Positions 6,926-9,607 of a DNA stretch of 9,607 nt are shown piece after piece. The notes beneath the pieces were generated by a model. That model did not search any database. It had not been told where the DNA came from and was given only the letters and a program-made list of their open reading frames with translations. The translations under genes were made by a program, and so were the position numbers. Position 1 is the first letter of the stretch. Each line of letters starts with the position of its first letter. The stretch comes from JAZDMK01 sp043800975 (GTDB lineage Bacteria > Bacteroidota > Bacteroidia > Bacteroidales > JAHJDW01), in assembly GCA_043800975.1 (NCBI GenBank), contig JAZDMK010000323.1:1-9607 (forward strand), read 5' to 3'.

Positions 6926-8458
6926 TCAGGGCTTTCTAACAATAAATTTCCTTATCACTGTACTATATTTCGTTTCCACCCTGCACAAATAAACTCCACT
7001 CGAAATATAGGGTAAGGAAATTGTTTTGTTTCCGGCAATGCCATATTTTTCTCTTATAAGCAATTTACCGGCTATGTCGGTAATTTCAATGATAGCTTCT
7101 TCAGTTTCACTGCTGTTTATGCTAATTGTAAAATGCCCGTCATTAGGGTTGGGATAAAGCCACACTTCATCTTTTTCAATAAGTGCTGTTTCCACCCCCA
7201 CATGATAATTCGTATCAAAAGGCAAATACTCTATAGCCGGTATCACATGCCCGCAAAGACTGTCGTAGTTCAGCGAAATATTTAATACTGTATCAATACT
7301 CAAATCTTCTCTGAGGCGGATAATTTGTGCCTGATAGTTGCCGCCGTTATCCTGCGTGCCGCAGTATATCAGTTTGTGGTTTGATACTGCCTTCAAGTTG
7401 CCAGGCCAGCAAGTGTATTGATTGTCATACCATACAGTATCTACAAATGCACCGCTGGTATCTGTCCTGTATAGAAAAACTCCTTTATAAACAGGGTCAT
7501 AAAATTTGCCGGACATCAAAAAAACCCTTGTTGTATCCATCATGCATAGTCCGTTAATATCTGCATCGAAACCTGTAGTATCGCCAACGAATTTTCCCCA
7601 TATCAGATTACCATCTTTACTTAGCTTTAGCATATATGGTTTCTGATGATGATTTGCATCCCTATATGTAGTACCACATAAGATACTGCTATCCTGCAAT
7701 TCTATGCATTGCATGGAAAGAGTCTTAAATAGCGTATCCAGTTTTACTATGTAATTCCATTTTTCATTTCCATTCTTATCTACTCTGGTTACAATACTTC
7801 GCACCCACCATCCAGCCGGCACTCCTCCCGGATTCTGAAAATACCCATAGCCCGAAAAAAGCAAATCTCCATTCATACATTTTTTCAACGACCATCCTGA
7901 GCTATTTGAGGTATCATGATAATGCTTTTTAAATTCCAAATGGCCAACTGAATCAATTTTTAGCAATACTATTCTTTTGTTGTCAATATAGTTGGCAAGC
8001 ATTGCAAACCCTTTATCATCAGTTTGCACCGCTTTGGTTATATAATCCATATTCCCAAATGAACCGTACGATTTTGTCCATTCAATCTCACCACATTCGT
8101 TCAGTTTCATTGCAAACGAATTCCCCCCAGGGGGGGGGGGGTCATATTTGGCTTCTTCACCAGTAATTAAATACCCTAGATCAGATGTTTCTAAAATAGA
8201 TGAAGGTGCAAGCTTATCGCTGACATTCCCTATTATCTTCTGCCATAAAATATTTCCATTAATTTCAATTTTGGTTACTAATATTCTTGCATATTGACCA
8301 TCCAATGTTGAGAGAATCACATAGCCTCTGTCATAAGTTTCAATAACATCAATACCCCAATCATCTGTAGACCCTCCATACAGAAAATTAAAGTTCTGGC
8401 AAAAGCCGGCTGGCATTGCGCAAAAGAATAGGGCTATATAAAGCAGAAGTTTTTTCAT
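6926..8458 (-). CDS. T9SS-secreted beta-propeller-like protein carrying a poly-C tract (510 aa)
   Basis: This is a complete gene of 510 residues. It starts with a signal peptide (MKKLLLYIALFFCAMPAGFC, then Q21), followed by propeller-like repeats such as LYGGSTDDWGIDVIETYDRGY and ILWQKIIG up to about residue 425. It ends with a T9SS type A sorting domain from about residue 430 (Tyr435-PNP, then SSGVYLCRVE, ending RKFIVRKP). The ATG is fixed by the signal peptide and by the ATGA overlap with the upstream stop. Residues 106-110 (D-PPPP) are encoded by a 12-C run that is in frame here, so the gene reads as intact. Its residues 21-108 match the first gene at the left edge of the window at about 54 of 88 positions (counted by eye), so the two are paralogues. 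Predicted location is extracellular or on the outer surface. The ligand is unknown and no enzyme motif is seen. A gap of 53 bp separates it from the protease gene. Confidence 0.9.
   Translation of the reverse strand: MKKLLLYIALFFCAMPAGFCQNFNFLYGGSTDDWGIDVIETYDRGYVILSTLDGQYARILVTKIEINGNILWQKIIGNVSDKLAPSSILETSDLGYLITGEEAKYDPPPPGGNSFAMKLNECGEIEWTKSYGSFGNMDYITKAVQTDDKGFAMLANYIDNKRIVLLKIDSVGHLEFKKHYHDTSNSSGWSLKKCMNGDLLFSGYGYFQNPGGVPAGWWVRSIVTRVDKNGNEKWNYIVKLDTLFKTLSMQCIELQDSSILCGTTYRDANHHQKPYMLKLSKDGNLIWGKFVGDTTGFDADINGLCMMDTTRVFLMSGKFYDPVYKGVFLYRTDTSGAFVDTVWYDNQYTCWPGNLKAVSNHKLIYCGTQDNGGNYQAQIIRLREDLSIDTVLNISLNYDSLCGHVIPAIEYLPFDTNYHVGVETALIEKDEVWLYPNPNDGHFTISINSSETEEAIIEITDIAGKLLIREKYGIAGNKTISLPYISSGVYLCRVETKYSTVIRKFIVRKP
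6929..7171 (-). other. T9SS C-terminal sorting domain of the 510-aa protein
   Basis: Residues 430-510 contain 'VWLYPNPNDGHF', a middle 'IEITDIAGKLL' strand, and a final 'ISSGVYLCRVE' strand followed by the basic tail RKFIVRKP. These are the three conserved blocks of the type A T9SS sorting signal. The domain lies downstream of the poly-C tract, so a frameshift at the tract would remove it and block T9SS export of the product. Confidence 0.85.
8130..8141 (-). repeat. 12-base poly-C tract inside the 510-aa gene (candidate phase-variation tract)
   Basis: The plus strand shows 12 consecutive G (12 C in the coding sense), encoding the last base of Asp106 and Pro107-Pro110. It is immediately followed in the coding sense by T and six G, so the site reads C12-T-G6. 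In this state the frame is open through to the sorting domain. Inserting one C gives a TGA about 17 codons later. Deleting one gives a TGA about 10 codons later. Runs of this length are prone to slipped-strand mispairing in bacteria. Whether this one varies is inference. Confidence 0.7.
8455..8458 (-). promoter_or_regulatory. ATGA stop/start overlap (translational coupling)
   Basis: On the minus strand the four bases read ATGA: the TGA stop of the partial propeller gene (8455-8457) shares two bases with the ATG of the 510-residue gene (8456-8458). Such overlaps usually mean that terminating ribosomes re-initiate on the downstream gene. The overlap therefore supports co-expression of these two secreted proteins and leaves no room for a separate intergenic promoter. 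Confidence 0.75.
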
Positions 8459-9607
8459 TCCTTTACAAACTTTCCCGTATAACTACAAATCTTCACTAAA
8501 TAAATTCCTGCTTGAAGTCTTGCAATATCAATCAACACATCGCTATCAGTTTTGAAAATATTTTGTGTTATCACAGATTCTCCAATGGAATTAAACACTG
8601 TCACAATTGCATCCTTTTCAAATGACTTCTCAAATTTTAAAGTGATCTCGTTGTTCGCAGGGTTCGGGTAAATCAAAAATTTTCTATTTGAAAACTGATA
8701 AGCTTCACTAACTCCAACATTACATCCTGGAAACTGACACCCCACACTATCCACCTTCACTACCCAGCAGTACTGGGGGCTTCCTGAACCGGCACAAAAA
8801 CCAGTTGCAATAAAACCCTTATCGTTTGTAGCTTTAATATCATACAAATAATTCTGATCATTGACAGCAGTTAGATGATCATATAGTCGCATGTATTTTT
8901 GATTCCCGGATGAATCTGTTTTGATAATATAACTTAATACATGCTGGGTAGCTGAATCAGCAAATGCCCCAACAAATGTAATATCTCCGTTTTCATCCTC
9001 CAGTATTGTGTATGAGCCTCCATTGTATATTAAGTGACCATACGTTTTTGTCCATAATGTTTGATTGTTATTGTTTAATCTTTTTAATGTTATTTGATAG
9101 AAAATATCTAATCCACCATTGTTTGACACTCCTGTGCAGTATCCAATTAAATAGTCACCGTTCAATGTCTTTTTTATTGCAGCACCATACCCACCATATG
9201 AACTTCCATATGCATTACTCCATTTGATATTCCCTATGCTATCTGTTCTAATCAACTCAGCAGTAAAATTTATATTGTCTCTCCAACCCCCGATAACATA
9301 GCCTTTGTCATCCATCAAATCCATACTCATGGCACGTTCAGTTCCAGTTTTGTGATAAAACTTCTGCCATTCCATGTTTCCCAGACTATCAGTTTTTATA
9401 AGTGTCATGTCTGCATATCCAAAATCAGTGCTATCACTAGCCCCAACTATTACAAATCCTTTGTCAGGTGTTTGCTTGCATTGATAAACTTCATTCCAAT
9501 GATTGTATGCATATCTTTTTGTCCAAAGAGTATCTCCTTTAAAATCAAATTTAACAAGCCAAATTTGAAATTTTAAAAGGATACGATTGTAATGCTGAAC
9601 AGCTATT
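8455..9607 (-). CDS. T9SS-secreted beta-propeller-like protein, N-terminus missing (partial)
   Basis: The frame is open from the right window edge to a TGA at 8455-8457, giving 383 visible residues. An ATG at 9406-9408 is internal: the 66 codons before it have no stop and no Met, and they carry the same repeat pattern (for example VKFDFKGDTLWTKRY followed by TPDKGFVIVGAS). The real start is therefore outside the window. The visible part consists of repeated units of about 50 residues of the form 'D-x-G-(Y/F)-(V/I)-I-x-G ... L-I-K-T-D-S-x-G-N-x-x-W', as in secreted Bacteroidota beta-propeller proteins. A Cys-containing linker (VDSVGCQFPGC) follows. The last 75 or so residues form a T9SS C-terminal sorting domain with YPNPA near the start and GIYLVKI near the end, finishing TGKFVKE. 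Inferred role: extracellular or surface-attached protein with a binding scaffold. No catalytic motif is visible, and the ligand is unknown. The stop overlaps the next gene's start. Confidence 0.85.
   Translation of the reverse strand, partial: IAVQHYNRILLKFQIWLVKFDFKGDTLWTKRYAYNHWNEVYQCKQTPDKGFVIVGASDSTDFGYADMTLIKTDSLGNMEWQKFYHKTGTERAMSMDLMDDKGYVIGGWRDNINFTAELIRTDSIGNIKWSNAYGSSYGGYGAAIKKTLNGDYLIGYCTGVSNNGGLDIFYQITLKRLNNNNQTLWTKTYGHLIYNGGSYTILEDENGDITFVGAFADSATQHVLSYIIKTDSSGNQKYMRLYDHLTAVNDQNYLYDIKATNDKGFIATGFCAGSGSPQYCWVVKVDSVGCQFPGCNVGVSEAYQFSNRKFLIYPNPANNEITLKFEKSFEKDAIVTVFNSIGESVITQNIFKTDSDVLIDIARLQAGIYLVKICSYTGKFVKE
8458..8688 (-). other. T9SS C-terminal sorting domain of the partial propeller gene
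   Basis: This segment encodes the C-terminal beta-sandwich signal, starting around RKFLIYPNPANNE (Tyr codon at 8668-8670), with a central 'VFNSIGESV' strand and a late 'LQAGIYLVKI' strand. This order matches the type A CTD that is recognised by the T9SS translocon and usually cleaved on export, with the cargo then linked to A-LPS. The spacing and motifs are seen directly. The processing is family knowledge. Confidence 0.8.

Overview
The window looks like part of a chromosome or contig from a Bacteroidota bacterium. All genes lie on the minus strand. Three of the four encoded proteins show the C-terminal sorting domain (CTD) of type IX secretion (T9SS) cargo, with its YPNP signature, and three begin with signal peptides ending at a Q or AQ boundary. 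None of the starts has a clear Shine-Dalgarno sequence, which is usual for that phylum. No T9SS machinery gene, RNA gene, insertion sequence or CRISPR array is visible, and there is no gene-free stretch longer than 60 bases.

Layout in the direction of transcription (right to left): (1) 9607-8455, the C-terminal 383 residues of a secreted beta-propeller-like protein whose start lies beyond the right edge. (2) 8458-6926, a complete 510-residue paralogue-like propeller protein whose ATG overlaps the previous stop as ATGA. (3) 6872-456, a 2138-residue giant: signal peptide, gingipain-type propeptide, C25 cysteine protease domain with an apparent His/Cys dyad, right-handed beta-helix, alpha-helical module, small beta-sandwich, SBBP-type propeller and T9SS CTD. 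(4) 396 to the left edge, a second copy of the gene-2 type. It breaks after 117 codons, but the homologous reading resumes one frame over and stays open to base 1.

The most notable signal is a pair of poly-C tracts (minus-strand sense) at the same codon position, just after a shared KYD motif, in genes 2 and 4: 12 C in gene 2 (in frame) and 8 C in gene 4 (out of frame; 9 would restore it). In gene 2, a change of one C either way would truncate the protein within about 20 codons. This fits contingency (phase-variable) control of paired secreted proteins next to a giant secreted protease. A homopolymer sequencing error in gene 4 is the main alternative.

The short gaps (4-base overlap, 53 bp, 59 bp) and shared direction suggest one transcription unit of surface or secreted proteins. 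The promoter is probably to the right of the window. The genes plausibly supply cell-surface adhesive or proteolytic proteins exported through T9SS. Their substrates cannot be read from the sequence.
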